A DNA stretch of 64,000 nt, taken from NCBI GenBank assembly GCA_002399025.1, contig DHCV01000007.1, positions 62,001-126,000 on the forward strand, written 5' to 3'. This DNA is from Bacteroidales bacterium UBA4893. GTDB taxonomy: Bacteria; Bacteroidota; Bacteroidia; Bacteroidales; P3. The notes below the pieces were generated by a model. The model was not told the DNA's origin and did no database searches. It saw nothing but the letters and a program-made list of their open reading frames with translations. Shown here piece by piece: positions 42,626 through 52,279 of the stretch (position 1 is its first letter; each line of letters begins with the position of its first letter). A program made the translations under genes and the position numbers.

Positions 42626-43834
42626 TTACATTTTAGAGTCCAAGTTTTTCCCTTTTTCCTCATGCTCAAAGTTAGGGATAAACTCTTTTAATAAATCCAC
42701 CACATCCTTTTTCTCAAAATCCTTTCTTTCGAAAAGTTTAGTCATTTTAGAAAAGAACTCTTTTAATTCAGCTTCTGGTCGAAGAGAATAATCCTCAATC
42801 ACACCTAATGAAGAGAATCTTTCCATATTAAGCTTTTCTCCCTCAATATAAAACTCTTCAAAACCTTTTTCTCCAGTAGTATCACTTGAGAAATAATAAA
42901 CAGGATATTCCATAGAATCTTCACCCATCTCAAAAGCAAATTTTCTGGCTTCTTCTTCACTCTTGCAATACTTCACTTTATAGCCCAAATCCTCCAAGAA
43001 CCTATCAGCAATAGAAGAGAAAGTCATCATTTGTTCTTCACCCAACTTAGGGAAAAATATTTCACCAGTTTTACCTAATATACAAGCCAACATACAAATT
43101 TGACCACTCTCATCAGGAGAAACAAAATAACGCTTAACATCATTAGGAGAAGACAAAGGTTGGCGTTTCATCAATCTATCAATAAAACCAGCCAATAAAG
43201 AACCATTAGAAAAAGCAACATTAGCAAAACGAGCAGTAGAAACCTTAAACTTTTTGGAATATGACATAATCATCTCCTCCATAACCTTCTTACTACAACC
43301 CATTATATTTACAGGATTAGCAGCCTTATCGGTAGAAACACAGAAGAAATGCTTAGGTGGAAACTCAGCTAACAACTCCATAAGTCTGCGAGCCTTTAAA
43401 ACATTATTTTCAATCAAAGCCTCAACAGAAAAATTATCCTTCTCACTCCTAACATGTTTATGAGCTGAAAAATTAGCCACAATATCAAAACCACCCTCTT
43501 TTCTAAAAATCTTCTCAAAAATAGGATCAGCAAAACTAAGTGGATAAGTTCTATAATCCTCTGGTACAAACATACCATAAGTAGAACGAAGATCCCGAGT
43601 AAGCTCAGTCAAACCATTCTCCGAAATATCCACAACAACCAATTTACTTGGCTTAAAAGGTAAAATAGCACGAATATAAGAAGAACCGATAGTCCCAGCC
43701 CCACCAATAACCAAAACACTCCTACCCTCAATCTCCTTAGTTAATACATCCCTGTTTCTCTCAATATCTTTCAAAAACATACTCTCCGAACGGTTAGTAA
43801 TATGTTTTGCAATGAATTTATTTACATTAATCAT
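42626..43834 (-). CDS. CapD-like UDP-sugar 4,6-dehydratase (short form)
   Basis: A 402-residue extended SDR of the polysaccharide biosynthesis protein family. The Rossmann loop VLVIGGAGTIGSSYIRAIL, VVVDISENGL for the cofactor ribose, and the catalytic STDKAANPVNIMGCSKK region are present. It lacks the N-terminal membrane domain of long CapD/WbpM proteins. It probably makes the 4-keto-6-deoxy-UDP-HexNAc used by the aminotransferase at 45116-46306 and leads into the initiating transferase gene 4 nt downstream. The C-terminal region is longer than in minimal dehydratases. Confidence 0.85.
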   Translation of the reverse strand: MINVNKFIAKHITNRSESMFLKDIERNRDVLTKEIEGRSVLVIGGAGTIGSSYIRAILPFKPSKLVVVDISENGLTELTRDLRSTYGMFVPEDYRTYPLSFADPIFEKIFRKEGGFDIVANFSAHKHVRSEKDNFSVEALIENNVLKARRLMELLAEFPPKHFFCVSTDKAANPVNIMGCSKKVMEEMIMSYSKKFKVSTARFANVAFSNGSLLAGFIDRLMKRQPLSSPNDVKRYFVSPDESGQICMLACILGKTGEIFFPKLGEEQMMTFSSIADRFLEDLGYKVKYCKSEEEARKFAFEMGEDSMEYPVYYFSSDTTGEKGFEEFYIEGEKLNMERFSSLGVIEDYSLRPEAELKEFFSKMTKLFERKDFEKKDVVDLLKEFIPNFEHEEKGKNLDSKM

Positions 43835-43854
43835 AACTATTTATATTCTTTATT

Positions 43855-44175
43855 CTGAATCAGGATTATATAAGATTTAAAAGATTAGCAGGAGAAATAC
43901 CTAAGCAAAATCCTGAAAATCAAACCAATCCTTTATAATCCTAATTCTGATTATTTTCTTTTGTCTGAATCAGGATTAAATAAGATTTAAAAGATTTGCA
44001 GGAGATTGTATATAAAATAAATCCTGAAAATCAAACCAATCCTTTATAATCCTAATTCTGATTATTTTCTTTTGTCTGAATCAGGATTATATAAGATTTA
44101 AAAGATTTGCAGGAGATTGTATATAAAATAAATCCTGAAAATCAAACCAATCCTTTATAATCCTAATTCTGATTA
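43855..44175. repeat. 110-bp palindromic tandem repeats, left block (three copies)
   Basis: Units start TCTGAATCAGGATTATATAA at 43855, 43964 and 44075 (periods 109 and 111; the second has ATTAAATAA). Each ends in AATCCTAATTCTGATTA, so the two ends are imperfect inverted repeats and a unit can fold as a long hairpin. The block ends at the stop codon of the GxxExxY gene. No spacers or cas genes, so not CRISPR. Confidence 0.8.
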
Positions 44176-44555
44176 TAATTATTATTATATATTCTTTTTA
44201 TTTGTAAACTATTAGCACCAAAATTAATTAATAATCCTAAAGGGAAATTATATGCAACTAAATAGTTTCTTGTTTGAGCAATATGCAGATTTTCAATATT
44301 AGATAAAGCTTTTAACTCAAGTATTATCTTGTCATCTATAACAAAATCAGCTCGTCTTGTACCAATTTCAATTCCATCATAATAAATAACCTGATCTACT
44401 TCCCTCTTAGCCTTAATACCTGCTCGCTCTAACTCAATTGCCAAAGCTCTTTGATAAATGACCTCTTGAAAACCATTGCCTAATGTACAATGAACTTTCA
44501 TAGCACAGCCATTAATCAAATAAGTCAAATCATTTAAGTCACTTAGATCATTCAT
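44163..44555 (-). CDS. GxxExxY protein
   Basis: A 130-residue member of the GxxExxY family. The name-giving motif is GFQEVIY at about 33-39, followed by KREVDQVIYYDG, RRADFVIDDKIILELKAL and a C-terminal NFGANSLQIKRIY. The ADFVIDD..ILELKA strand pattern looks like a PD-(D/E)XK nuclease core, but activity has not been inferred here beyond this resemblance. It lies inside an eight-copy, 110-bp palindromic repeat array and ends inside a repeat unit, unlike the polysaccharide genes around it. Confidence 0.85.
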   Translation of the reverse strand: MNDLSDLNDLTYLINGCAMKVHCTLGNGFQEVIYQRALAIELERAGIKAKREVDQVIYYDGIEIGTRRADFVIDDKIILELKALSNIENLHIAQTRNYLVAYNFPLGLLINFGANSLQIKRIYNNNYNQN

Positions 44556-44568
44556 AGTATTCTTTTAT

Positions 44569-45113
44569 TCTGAATCAGGATTATATAAGATTTAAAAGAT
44601 TAGCAGGAGATAATTTATCAGCAAAATCCTGAAAATCCTACCAATCCTCCATAATCCTGATTCTGATTATCTCCCTTTTGTCTGAATCAGGATTATATAA
44701 GATTTAAAAGATTCGCAGGAGATAATTTATCAGCGAAATCCTGAAAATCCTAACAATCCTCCATAATCCTGATTCTGATTATTTTCTTTTGTCTGAATCA
44801 GGATTATATAAGATTTAAAAGATTAGCACGAGAAATACCTAAGCAAAATCCTGAAAATCCTAACAATCCTCCATAATCCTGATTCTGATTATTTTCTTTT
44901 GTCTGAATCAGGATTATATAAGATTTAAAAGATTCGCACGAGATAATTTATCAGCGAAATCCTGAAAATCCTACCAATCCTCCATAATCCTGATTCTGAT
45001 TATTTTCTTTATTCTGAATCAGGATTATATAAGATTTAAAAGATTAGCACGAGAAATACCTAAGCAAAATCCTGAAAATCCTACCAATCCTCCATAATCC
45101 TGATTCTGATTAA
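44569..45113. repeat. 110-bp palindromic tandem repeats, right block (five copies)
   Basis: Units begin at 44569, 44681, 44792, 44902 and 45013 (periods 112, 111, 110, 111). They share TCTGAATCAGGATTATATAA at one end and ATAATCCTGATTCTGATTA at the other. The central text alternates between two variants: AGCAGGAGA/AGCACGAGA and ACCTAAGC/TTTATCAGC. The block ends right at the stop codon of the aminotransferase gene. Confidence 0.85.
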
Positions 45114-45115
45114 GA

Positions 45116-46306
45116 TTAGTAATAAAGCTTCTTCTTTACGTTTTCGTAGTAATTAGGAATAATAACTGTACTAGGAATATTCACAACCCTATCTTCAAGC
45201 CACTGAGAATTTGAAAGGTCACCACATTGACAGCCCTTATACATATCAAGTTTATTATTTAACACCCAAATAGGACGAGTCATAATTCCATTATCATTAG
45301 TATAGGTAAGGAACTCGTCTCTTGCTTCTCTATCCTTTAGAATAACAGCATTAAGCCAATAATTAGAACGGCAATCTTCAGGTTCAACAAAAAGCTCAAT
45401 ATCTTTATTATCCTTAAAGAAAGAAATATACTTATCCGTTAGCTTACGTTTTTCTTGAATAAAAAACTCACATTGTTCAATCTGACCAAGACCCAAAGCA
45501 GCAGCAAGATTTGTTAGACGATAATTATAACCAGTATAATCATGATTATACTCCCACTTATGAGGAACCTTAGCAGTTGTTGTAATATGTTTAGCTCTTT
45601 TAGCAAGTTCTTCATCGTCAGTTAAAATCATACCACCACCACCAGTAGTAATAACCTTATTACCATTAAAACTTAAGGCACTAAGCCTACCAAACAAACC
45701 AGTATGCTTACCCTTATAATAAGAGCCAATACTTTCAGCAGCATCTTCTACCAAAGGAATATTATACCTCTGACAAATATCAGCAATTGCATCAATCTCA
45801 CAAGGATGACCGAAGGTATGCATAGGAACAACAGCAGCAAAACGTTTTCCTGTCTTATTATTATATGAATTTCCATCAGCACCTTTGCGTACATTTTCCT
45901 TTAGAAACTCCTCAAGCTTAATTGGGCACATTCCCATAGTTGAACGAGAAACATCAACAAATACAGGATTTGCACCAGTATAAGTAATGGCATTACATGT
46001 AGCAATAAAAGATACAGGTTGAGTAATAACTTCCTCACCAGGACGAACACCTGCCAAAAGCATACAAATATGTAAAGCTGAAGTACCATTAACAGCAGCC
46101 ACAGCATACTTACTACCAGTAAACTCAGCAACAGCCTTCTCAAACTTATTCACATATTCACCTACACTCGAAACAAAATTCGAATCCATAGCATCCATAA
46201 TATACTTCCTCTCATTCCCAATAAAACGAGGATCATGCAGGATAATAAAACCATCCCTATCATCAAAAGTTTCCCTAACGAAACCAACAAAATCTTGGTA
46301 ATTCAT
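45116..46306 (-). CDS. DegT/DnrJ/EryC1-family sugar aminotransferase
   Basis: A 396-residue PLP enzyme that aminates a keto-sugar nucleotide. The PLP lysine is Lys217 in LSFNGNKVITTGGGG. VNGTSALHICML binds the cofactor phosphate and VEDAAESIG carries the PLP-nitrogen aspartate. The length fits the LegC/PseC-like subgroup. It probably acts on the product of the CapD-like dehydratase. It is the next polysaccharide gene upstream of that dehydratase, the two being separated only by the GxxExxY repeat cassette. Confidence 0.9.
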   Translation of the reverse strand: MNYQDFVGFVRETFDDRDGFIILHDPRFIGNERKYIMDAMDSNFVSSVGEYVNKFEKAVAEFTGSKYAVAAVNGTSALHICMLLAGVRPGEEVITQPVSFIATCNAITYTGANPVFVDVSRSTMGMCPIKLEEFLKENVRKGADGNSYNNKTGKRFAAVVPMHTFGHPCEIDAIADICQRYNIPLVEDAAESIGSYYKGKHTGLFGRLSALSFNGNKVITTGGGGMILTDDEELAKRAKHITTTAKVPHKWEYNHDYTGYNYRLTNLAAALGLGQIEQCEFFIQEKRKLTDKYISFFKDNKDIELFVEPEDCRSNYWLNAVILKDREARDEFLTYTNDNGIMTRPIWVLNNKLDMYKGCQCGDLSNSQWLEDRVVNIPSTVIIPNYYENVKKKLYY

Positions 46307-46346
46307 AATAGATTAATATTAATAGATTGATAAAACAAAGAACAAA

Positions 46347-47336
46347 TTATCTTTTTATAAATGGTAATTTAAGTAACCCAACTAAAGAACCATAGCCGTA
46401 AGATAAATGCAATGTTATAAATGAAGCGAGTAAATAAAAGAAGTTTAGTTTCTTTGATACGCTTAATTTAATGCTAATTATACCCAAAGCTAATAAATAT
46501 AATAGAAGCGATAGGATAGAAAGAAAAATAAAAGGCAAATAAATCAAAGATAGTAGCAAAGGTATTATTAAAGAAAGTAAGAATAGGAAAGGTATAAAAT
46601 GTCTAAGAGATAATGACTTTAGTTGATTAGTATAATATACAGTTAATATATTCCATTTCCCATTTGCATAATTATTTTTTGATAATTCTTTATAAGTCTC
46701 TCTTGCTAAATAAGTACAATAAGTATCAGGTACAATAAATATCTTTCCTCCTCCATTAATTATTCTTTTATTTAATTCTATATCTTGATTTCTCACTAAT
46801 CTCACATCATACAATCCATATTTTTCAAAAACATCTCTTCTCCAACAACCAAAAGGAACAGTATCAACTTCTTTAACCTCATTTACTCCTATTCTAAAAG
46901 TTGAATTTCCAACACCAAATTTATTACCCAAAACCTCACGAATAGCAAGAGTTTTAGGAGTTTTATTTAAAACATCAGTCTTGCATACCACACCAACATT
47001 ATCAGCACCTAATTCAACTAATCTTTTAGTCAATACAGAAAAATAATCCTTTTGATAAAATGAATGAGCATCCAAACGCATTATTATATTACCCTTTGCA
47101 GCCTTAATACCAATATTCATTGCATAAGGAACAATCCTGTTGGGATTATCTAAAAGAAAAATAAAAGGATACATTTCAGAATAAGAAGAAATAATACTAC
47201 GAGTATTATCATTACTCATTCCATCAACAAACAAAACCTCCAAATCATTTTTTGGATAATCTTGTTCCAAAACAGATTGAATACAATGTTCAATATATTT
47301 TTCCTCATTAAATATTGGAACTATTACTGAAAGCAT
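46347..47336 (-). CDS. Family 2 glycosyltransferase with C-terminal membrane helices
   Basis: A 329-residue GT-A enzyme. The N-terminal nucleotide-sugar fold has SVIVPIFNEEKYI and VLFVDGMSNDNT; the metal site is MRLDAHS and a Gln-Asp acceptor-site motif NQDIELN follows. The last 80 residues form about three membrane helices. This layout is common in membrane-bound polysaccharide glycosyltransferases, including succinoglycan-type enzymes. Donor and linkage cannot be told. It starts 4 nt after the ATP-grasp gene. Confidence 0.88.
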   Translation of the reverse strand: MLSVIVPIFNEEKYIEHCIQSVLEQDYPKNDLEVLFVDGMSNDNTRSIISSYSEMYPFIFLLDNPNRIVPYAMNIGIKAAKGNIIMRLDAHSFYQKDYFSVLTKRLVELGADNVGVVCKTDVLNKTPKTLAIREVLGNKFGVGNSTFRIGVNEVKEVDTVPFGCWRRDVFEKYGLYDVRLVRNQDIELNKRIINGGGKIFIVPDTYCTYLARETYKELSKNNYANGKWNILTVYYTNQLKSLSLRHFIPFLFLLSLIIPLLLSLIYLPFIFLSILSLLLYLLALGIISIKLSVSKKLNFFYLLASFITLHLSYGYGSLVGLLKLPFIKR

Positions 47337-47340
47337 TTAA

Positions 47341-48261
47341 TTATCCCTTATAATTTATATCAACCTTATCTCCCATTTCCTTCAAAAATTCTGGAGTATA
47401 ATAATACATCATACCTCCTAAGGATGTAAAGGTTAATTCACCAAAATATATTTTTCCATCAATATTGTATAAATCAACCCTAACCTCAGGAAAAGGTTTT
47501 GAAAGTATTTCAGCAAACCTAATCATTTTATCCAAATTATTAGGCTTTAACAAAGGTTTTGATTCTAATGGATAATCCTTCGATGGCCTCAAATTTTCTG
47601 GATAATAGTTCCACTTTAAATCATAACATCCTAAACACACAGATTGTGAATTTCGACTAGAACAAGTTAATATACTATGAGCTTTTCCATTAAAGCACCA
47701 AAATTTATAATCTATTAATGAACTACCTTTACCCACAGGTAATAATTCCTCAGCAATAATACAAGGAGGAATATTCTCATATTGAGGTTCTGATGCAAGA
47801 GCTCCAATATTTTTCTTACTTAACCATAAATTAATGATATCTCTAAGTCTTTTATTATCCCATTCATTTTTATCTTTTATAATAAGATTAGTTCCCTTGC
47901 CATCTCCATTATTAGCTTTTAAAATAAACGAATTAGGTAATTCATCTAAATTAAAACTTTCAGCATCATACCACACTCCATAAAGCCTAACTAAAGTATC
48001 TCCAAGACCACAATTCTCTATATACTCCCTAACCTTATACTTATCCGCAATATCAGTCCACATTGAAGTATCAGAGAATAATTTCAAATATAAAATTTTC
48101 TCATTCAAATCTTTTGGATTTTTCAAATTAGGGAATTTTCCAAATCTTGCAAAATACCTTATTTTAATCAAAGTAACAGGATGATTAACACCCATATATT
48201 CCGTTAATTTAATCAATGGAGTAAATATAAAACTCAATGATTTACTTGTTGTTAAATGCAT
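47341..48261 (-). CDS. TupA-like ATP-grasp protein
   Basis: A 306-residue ATP-grasp protein of the TupA type. KIRYFARFGKFPNLKNPKDL followed by NEKILYLKL is the family N-terminus, with DKYKVREYIENCG. FILKANNGDGKGT binds nucleotide, and EVRVDLYNIDGKIYFGELTF carries the metal ligands. TupA links amino acids to sugar polymers in teichuronopeptide synthesis, so this protein may add an amino acid to the polysaccharide. The neighbour is a CapA-like gene (6 nt away). Confidence 0.85.
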   Translation of the reverse strand: MHLTTSKSLSFIFTPLIKLTEYMGVNHPVTLIKIRYFARFGKFPNLKNPKDLNEKILYLKLFSDTSMWTDIADKYKVREYIENCGLGDTLVRLYGVWYDAESFNLDELPNSFILKANNGDGKGTNLIIKDKNEWDNKRLRDIINLWLSKKNIGALASEPQYENIPPCIIAEELLPVGKGSSLIDYKFWCFNGKAHSILTCSSRNSQSVCLGCYDLKWNYYPENLRPSKDYPLESKPLLKPNNLDKMIRFAEILSKPFPEVRVDLYNIDGKIYFGELTFTSLGGMMYYYTPEFLKEMGDKVDINYKG

Positions 48262-48266
48262 AATTA

Positions 48267-49277
48267 TTATAATCTTCGTTTTATGAAATCAAAAACAATA
48301 CTATTCATATCTTTGATTTTCAATTTATATAAATTAGATATAATGTTCTTATAATTCGATTTTCTATATTCTTTTGTTTTATTAAAGACTTTAGAATAAT
48401 ATTTTTCATTTTCTTCATTAATAGATAATAATTTATTTAATGATTCAAATTGAAACTCAGCAGGTATAGATTGAACATAATTAGGGAAATAATCTTTCTC
48501 TATTTTGATGTAATTATAACTTATTTTTACTTCTTCCGCTAAATCAACATTTAGAATTATTGAATATTTAGTAGGTTCCCAAGGCATATTAAAAACAAAA
48601 TTCCCTATTGAATAGAATATATGTTTACCTTTATAAACTTCAAATCCTTGCAAAATATGAGGATGCATTCCAACAATTAAATCAGCACCACAATCAATCA
48701 TATATCTTGCAAAATTCTTTTGATCTATATATGGATAATTAATAAATTCATTTCCCCAATGTACATATACTATTTTATAATCACATAAGCTTAAATCCTC
48801 TAATTCTTTTTTCACATCAGAATATTCAGGCATTGACCAATATAATGGATTTTGAGAAAAGTTATCTGGCCTTTGACTAAAAGCAATTATTCCTATTTTC
48901 TTTTCTTGATGTTCGAAAATATGTTTTTTCTTATTTTCACTTCCAACATAATTCACTCCTTTAATTTCTAAATAAGACAACATTTCGTTATATGCAATTT
49001 CTCCATGTTGCATTACATGATTATTTGCAACATTATATAAATTGAAATGCTTAATGTGTGAAATATCTTTTGGAGTAATAATAAATTGTCTTGAAGATGT
49101 GCCTTGTTTATTTGAAGTATTTGAACAAACACATTCAAAATTACCTATCCAATAATCATTAGTATTTCTTTTGAGTTTAGCAAAAGGATCTCTACCCTTT
49201 CTTATTGAAGAGCCGACACCAAAACCAGTATCAAAAAATCCATCACTAAAATTTATATCTCCAACTATTCTTAGCAT
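48267..49277 (-). CDS. CapA-family metallophosphatase-like protein, copy 1
   Basis: A 336-residue protein of the PGA_cap/CapA family with a calcineurin-like fold: VGDINF at the N-terminus, NFECV, NNHVMQHG, VYVHWGNEF and GMHPHILQG. CapA is required for poly-gamma-glutamate synthesis or attachment; homologues in sugar loci probably act in polymer modification or export. No signal peptide is visible, unlike many CapA proteins. A second, divergent copy is at 60557-61687. Confidence 0.85.
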   Translation of the reverse strand: MLRIVGDINFSDGFFDTGFGVGSSIRKGRDPFAKLKRNTNDYWIGNFECVCSNTSNKQGTSSRQFIITPKDISHIKHFNLYNVANNHVMQHGEIAYNEMLSYLEIKGVNYVGSENKKKHIFEHQEKKIGIIAFSQRPDNFSQNPLYWSMPEYSDVKKELEDLSLCDYKIVYVHWGNEFINYPYIDQKNFARYMIDCGADLIVGMHPHILQGFEVYKGKHIFYSIGNFVFNMPWEPTKYSIILNVDLAEEVKISYNYIKIEKDYFPNYVQSIPAEFQFESLNKLLSINEENEKYYSKVFNKTKEYRKSNYKNIISNLYKLKIKDMNSIVFDFIKRRL

Positions 49278-49280
49278 ATA

Positions 49281-50324
49281 CTATAGGTATTTCTTAATTG
49301 TTTGCCATGCAGAATCAAATGAGTATTTATTGGATTCTTCTCTTGCATATTTTTTCATCCTTTCTAACATATTTCTATCATTATAAAGCGATAAAATTCT
49401 CTCATTAAACTCATCTTGACAATTATCAAATGAGACAATAAAACCAGTTTTATTATTTTCTACAAATTCAAGAGCATACTTCCATTTAGTCACTAGAACA
49501 GGAATCCCAGAGATATATGCATCTAAAATACTTCCAGGGAATCCCTCAGTGTAAAATTTTGTAGGTAAAAGAAGTAAATCATATTTAGATAATGTAGTAT
49601 AAATTTCATTTCCATTTAAAATCCCTTTATAATTTGCTACATCCTTATAATTATGCAATTTATTTTCAAAATCTGATTTATATTCTAACTCAATTGGTCC
49701 ATAAAAATCAACAATAACATCTAAATTATTATCTTTAGCAAAGTCTAAAAAATTAAATATTGTATCATATCCTTTTTTCATGTTTATTCTAGCCATAAAA
49801 ACTAGTTTCAATTTACTAGTTGAATAAATTTTAGTTTTCTCATACTTAAATATCCTAAAATTATTTAGAGTTTCAATATTCTTAAAGCTAAATTCTCTAA
49901 TAAGACTATATGTGACACTTTCTGTTTGAGGCATAAAAACCTTGATTTTTTTACTAAGTTTTAGCTGCAGATTATGTTTTTTAAACTTTTCATTTCCTTT
50001 AAAATACTCTAATTGCCAACCTCCTACACATATATGAATAATATTAAATCTGAATATTTTTGAAAGAAAAAATGAAAATGGGAAAAAGTATGTTAAATTT
50101 GATACACAAGGAATCAAAATTAAAGTATCTATATTTATTAATTTCCAAATCATAACAAATAATGAAAAGGGATTAGATTGATAATCTTGTGTATCGTAAT
50201 AATCAACAATTTGTTTATTACGTAATAACAATTCATATATATTCCTAGTCTTTACTGTTTGTCCATCTAATTGATTAGTCCGATAGCCAAAATTTCCAAT
50301 TACAAGTATTTTCTTTTTTTCCAT
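49281..50324 (-). CDS. Family 4-type glycosyltransferase
   Basis: A 347-residue GT-B enzyme. The N-terminal acceptor domain starts KKILVIGNFGYRTNQLDGQT. The C-terminal donor domain has LVFMARINMKKGYDTI and the E-x7-E-type motif region FYTEGFPGSILDAYISGIPVL. Retaining glycosyltransferase family group 1; sugar donor unknown. The gene is tightly packed between the CapA-like gene (3 nt) and the deacetylase gene (6 nt). Confidence 0.88.
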   Translation of the reverse strand: MEKKKILVIGNFGYRTNQLDGQTVKTRNIYELLLRNKQIVDYYDTQDYQSNPFSLFVMIWKLINIDTLILIPCVSNLTYFFPFSFFLSKIFRFNIIHICVGGWQLEYFKGNEKFKKHNLQLKLSKKIKVFMPQTESVTYSLIREFSFKNIETLNNFRIFKYEKTKIYSTSKLKLVFMARINMKKGYDTIFNFLDFAKDNNLDVIVDFYGPIELEYKSDFENKLHNYKDVANYKGILNGNEIYTTLSKYDLLLLPTKFYTEGFPGSILDAYISGIPVLVTKWKYALEFVENNKTGFIVSFDNCQDEFNERILSLYNDRNMLERMKKYAREESNKYSFDSAWQTIKKYL

Positions 50325-50330
50325 TATACA

Positions 50331-51218
50331 TCACTTTTTTGATTGAATATTAAAAGTCCTTTTTAATTTATCAAAAAAAGGTGTCCATATGTTATAAATG
50401 TGAAGAATATTTTCTTTCAAGCTCACTTCTTTAAATTCTGTTCTTGGAATAGAAAAAGGGTTAGTATTTTTAAATGTTCTATCCATTTCAGTAGTTGTTG
50501 CCATTTTAAAACCCATTTCTCTAACTATTCGCTCTGAATTACCATCGAAATTCCCATTAGGATAGGAATAGATAAAATTTGAATCCTTTCCAGTCCATTG
50601 CTTAATCTTTTCATTACAAAGAAAGATTTCATTTTTTAATTCATCTTCTTTACACTTATCACTCATCACATGATCATTCGTATGATTCCCCCAACAAATT
50701 AATCCAGATGATGTTATTTCTTTTAATTCATCAGGATTCATAGTTAATCTATAGTCTTTTTTCATCTCCAATTTTTCAATTATCTCAACTCTATTTTGAT
50801 TTGGCATTTCCCATAATTCTTTTATATCTTTATAAAATATAGAATTTCTATTATACCTGGCTTTATTAAACCAAAAATATCCATCTTCAATACCCTTTGT
50901 GGCAACAAAAATTGTAGCTGGTATATTATATTTTTTTAATATTGGGAATACATTATTATAATTACTCTTCCAACCATCATCAAAACTCAGCCAAACATAT
51001 TTCTTTTTATCAGATAAATTTCCATTAATATAATCAAACAACTCATAACAACTAATAAAATAATAATCTTTCTTAAGCAACCACTTAATTAAATTTTCAA
51101 ACGAATTAAGAGATATATCATGTCCATAAATAGTTAATAAAGAATCACAACGTTTTGATTCTTTAATAATCTTTGGCAGATATATTATATAAAGAATGTA
51201 TGCAATAATTTTTCTCAT
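50331..51218 (-). CDS. Polysaccharide deacetylase (NodB domain)
   Basis: A 295-residue carbohydrate esterase family 4 protein. An N-terminal hydrophobic segment (about 3-17) probably anchors it. The catalytic Asp-Asp is in WLSFDDGWKSNYNNVFP and the metal-binding HxxxH is in WGNHTNDHVMSD. It probably removes acetyl groups from N-acetylated sugars of the polymer. Neighbours: glycosyltransferase and GNAT genes in the same operon. Confidence 0.88.
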   Translation of the reverse strand: MRKIIAYILYIIYLPKIIKESKRCDSLLTIYGHDISLNSFENLIKWLLKKDYYFISCYELFDYINGNLSDKKKYVWLSFDDGWKSNYNNVFPILKKYNIPATIFVATKGIEDGYFWFNKARYNRNSIFYKDIKELWEMPNQNRVEIIEKLEMKKDYRLTMNPDELKEITSSGLICWGNHTNDHVMSDKCKEDELKNEIFLCNEKIKQWTGKDSNFIYSYPNGNFDGNSERIVREMGFKMATTTEMDRTFKNTNPFSIPRTEFKEVSLKENILHIYNIWTPFFDKLKRTFNIQSKK

Positions 51219-51220
51219 AA

Positions 51221-52276
51221 TTAAAAACTGTCTAAATCAATTTTACTAATTGACCAATTTTCTACTTTTCTAATATCAATTCCATTAATTAACCAATTCA
51301 TACTTCCATCTTCATTATATTGTAGAGTTCTAATTAATGCGGGTGGATTTTTACGTATTTTATTAATGAACGGAATTGAATACATATTTAATTTATTTAA
51401 TATTTTTTTATCTTCTTTATCAATTGCAAAATCCCAAGCAACAATTACTGCAGGCTTATACATTTTATAGAAATAATTAAATGAAGTTCTCAATATCTTT
51501 GAATTATCATATTTCATAATCCCTATATCATAAGTATAATAATTCTTTGTTTTCAAGATTATAAATGAATGTAATTTTCCATTTTCATCAATAGCATATA
51601 CATAAATGTATTTTCTATTTGGCCGATTTGTTCTCCATTTTAAATTTTCAAAATTCATTGATGAATGTATTCCTGATGTTTTATCAAGGTTGCTAACCTG
51701 TTGAAGGATTTCATCAGCTACTTTATTTGTAATAAAATATTTTATCCCTTTTTGTTCATTGGAATATTCATTTTTCCCATCCATATTAGAACGATTTTTC
51801 TTTAATATTTTGTATAAGCATAAATACCAAAGATTAAATTTATACCTACTATGAAAATGGGCTAAATCTTCAAAACCAATCTTCTTATATCCATGATAAG
51901 GTTTCCACGAAGGACTTAAATTTAAAATAAATTTAACATCATTATTAGATAAATAATTCAAGGAAAAATCGGTCATCTTTTGAAAAACACCTAATCGTCT
52001 TGCTTTATCAGACACAACAGTATCACTTAGCTGAGCAATAACACATTTTCGATTATTAAGAAAATAAATATTAAGAAAATATCCTCTAAATCCAATAACC
52101 TCATTATCTTCATTAACAGCCACAACAGATAATGGTTTTGAATAATTCGGACAATTGCTATAGGTCCAATCAAAACGAATTTCTCGACCAATATTATCTT
52201 CCTTCCATAGATATTGTTCAAGCTCTGCACATTGCTTTGCATATTCGGAAGAATATGGTTTAATTGTTATTTCCAT
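51221..52276 (-). CDS. GNAT-family acyltransferase
   Basis: A 351-residue protein. The N-terminal GNAT core has VVAVNEDNEVIGFRGYF and the acetyl-CoA loop DTVVSDKARRLGVFQKM (equivalent to R/QxxGxG/A). A second domain of about 170 residues follows, reminiscent of double-GNAT proteins. It probably transfers an acyl group to an amino sugar or nucleotide sugar of this locus. It starts 3 nt after the glycosyltransferase gene. Confidence 0.75.
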   Translation of the reverse strand: MEITIKPYSSEYAKQCAELEQYLWKEDNIGREIRFDWTYSNCPNYSKPLSVVAVNEDNEVIGFRGYFLNIYFLNNRKCVIAQLSDTVVSDKARRLGVFQKMTDFSLNYLSNNDVKFILNLSPSWKPYHGYKKIGFEDLAHFHSRYKFNLWYLCLYKILKKNRSNMDGKNEYSNEQKGIKYFITNKVADEILQQVSNLDKTSGIHSSMNFENLKWRTNRPNRKYIYVYAIDENGKLHSFIILKTKNYYTYDIGIMKYDNSKILRTSFNYFYKMYKPAVIVAWDFAIDKEDKKILNKLNMYSIPFINKIRKNPPALIRTLQYNEDGSMNWLINGIDIRKVENWSISKIDLDSF

Positions 52277-52279
52277 TAT

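Noticed and set aside
43855..45113. CRISPR array
   Set aside because: Repeats are about 110 bp, contiguous and self-palindromic with no unique spacers, and no cas genes are nearby.
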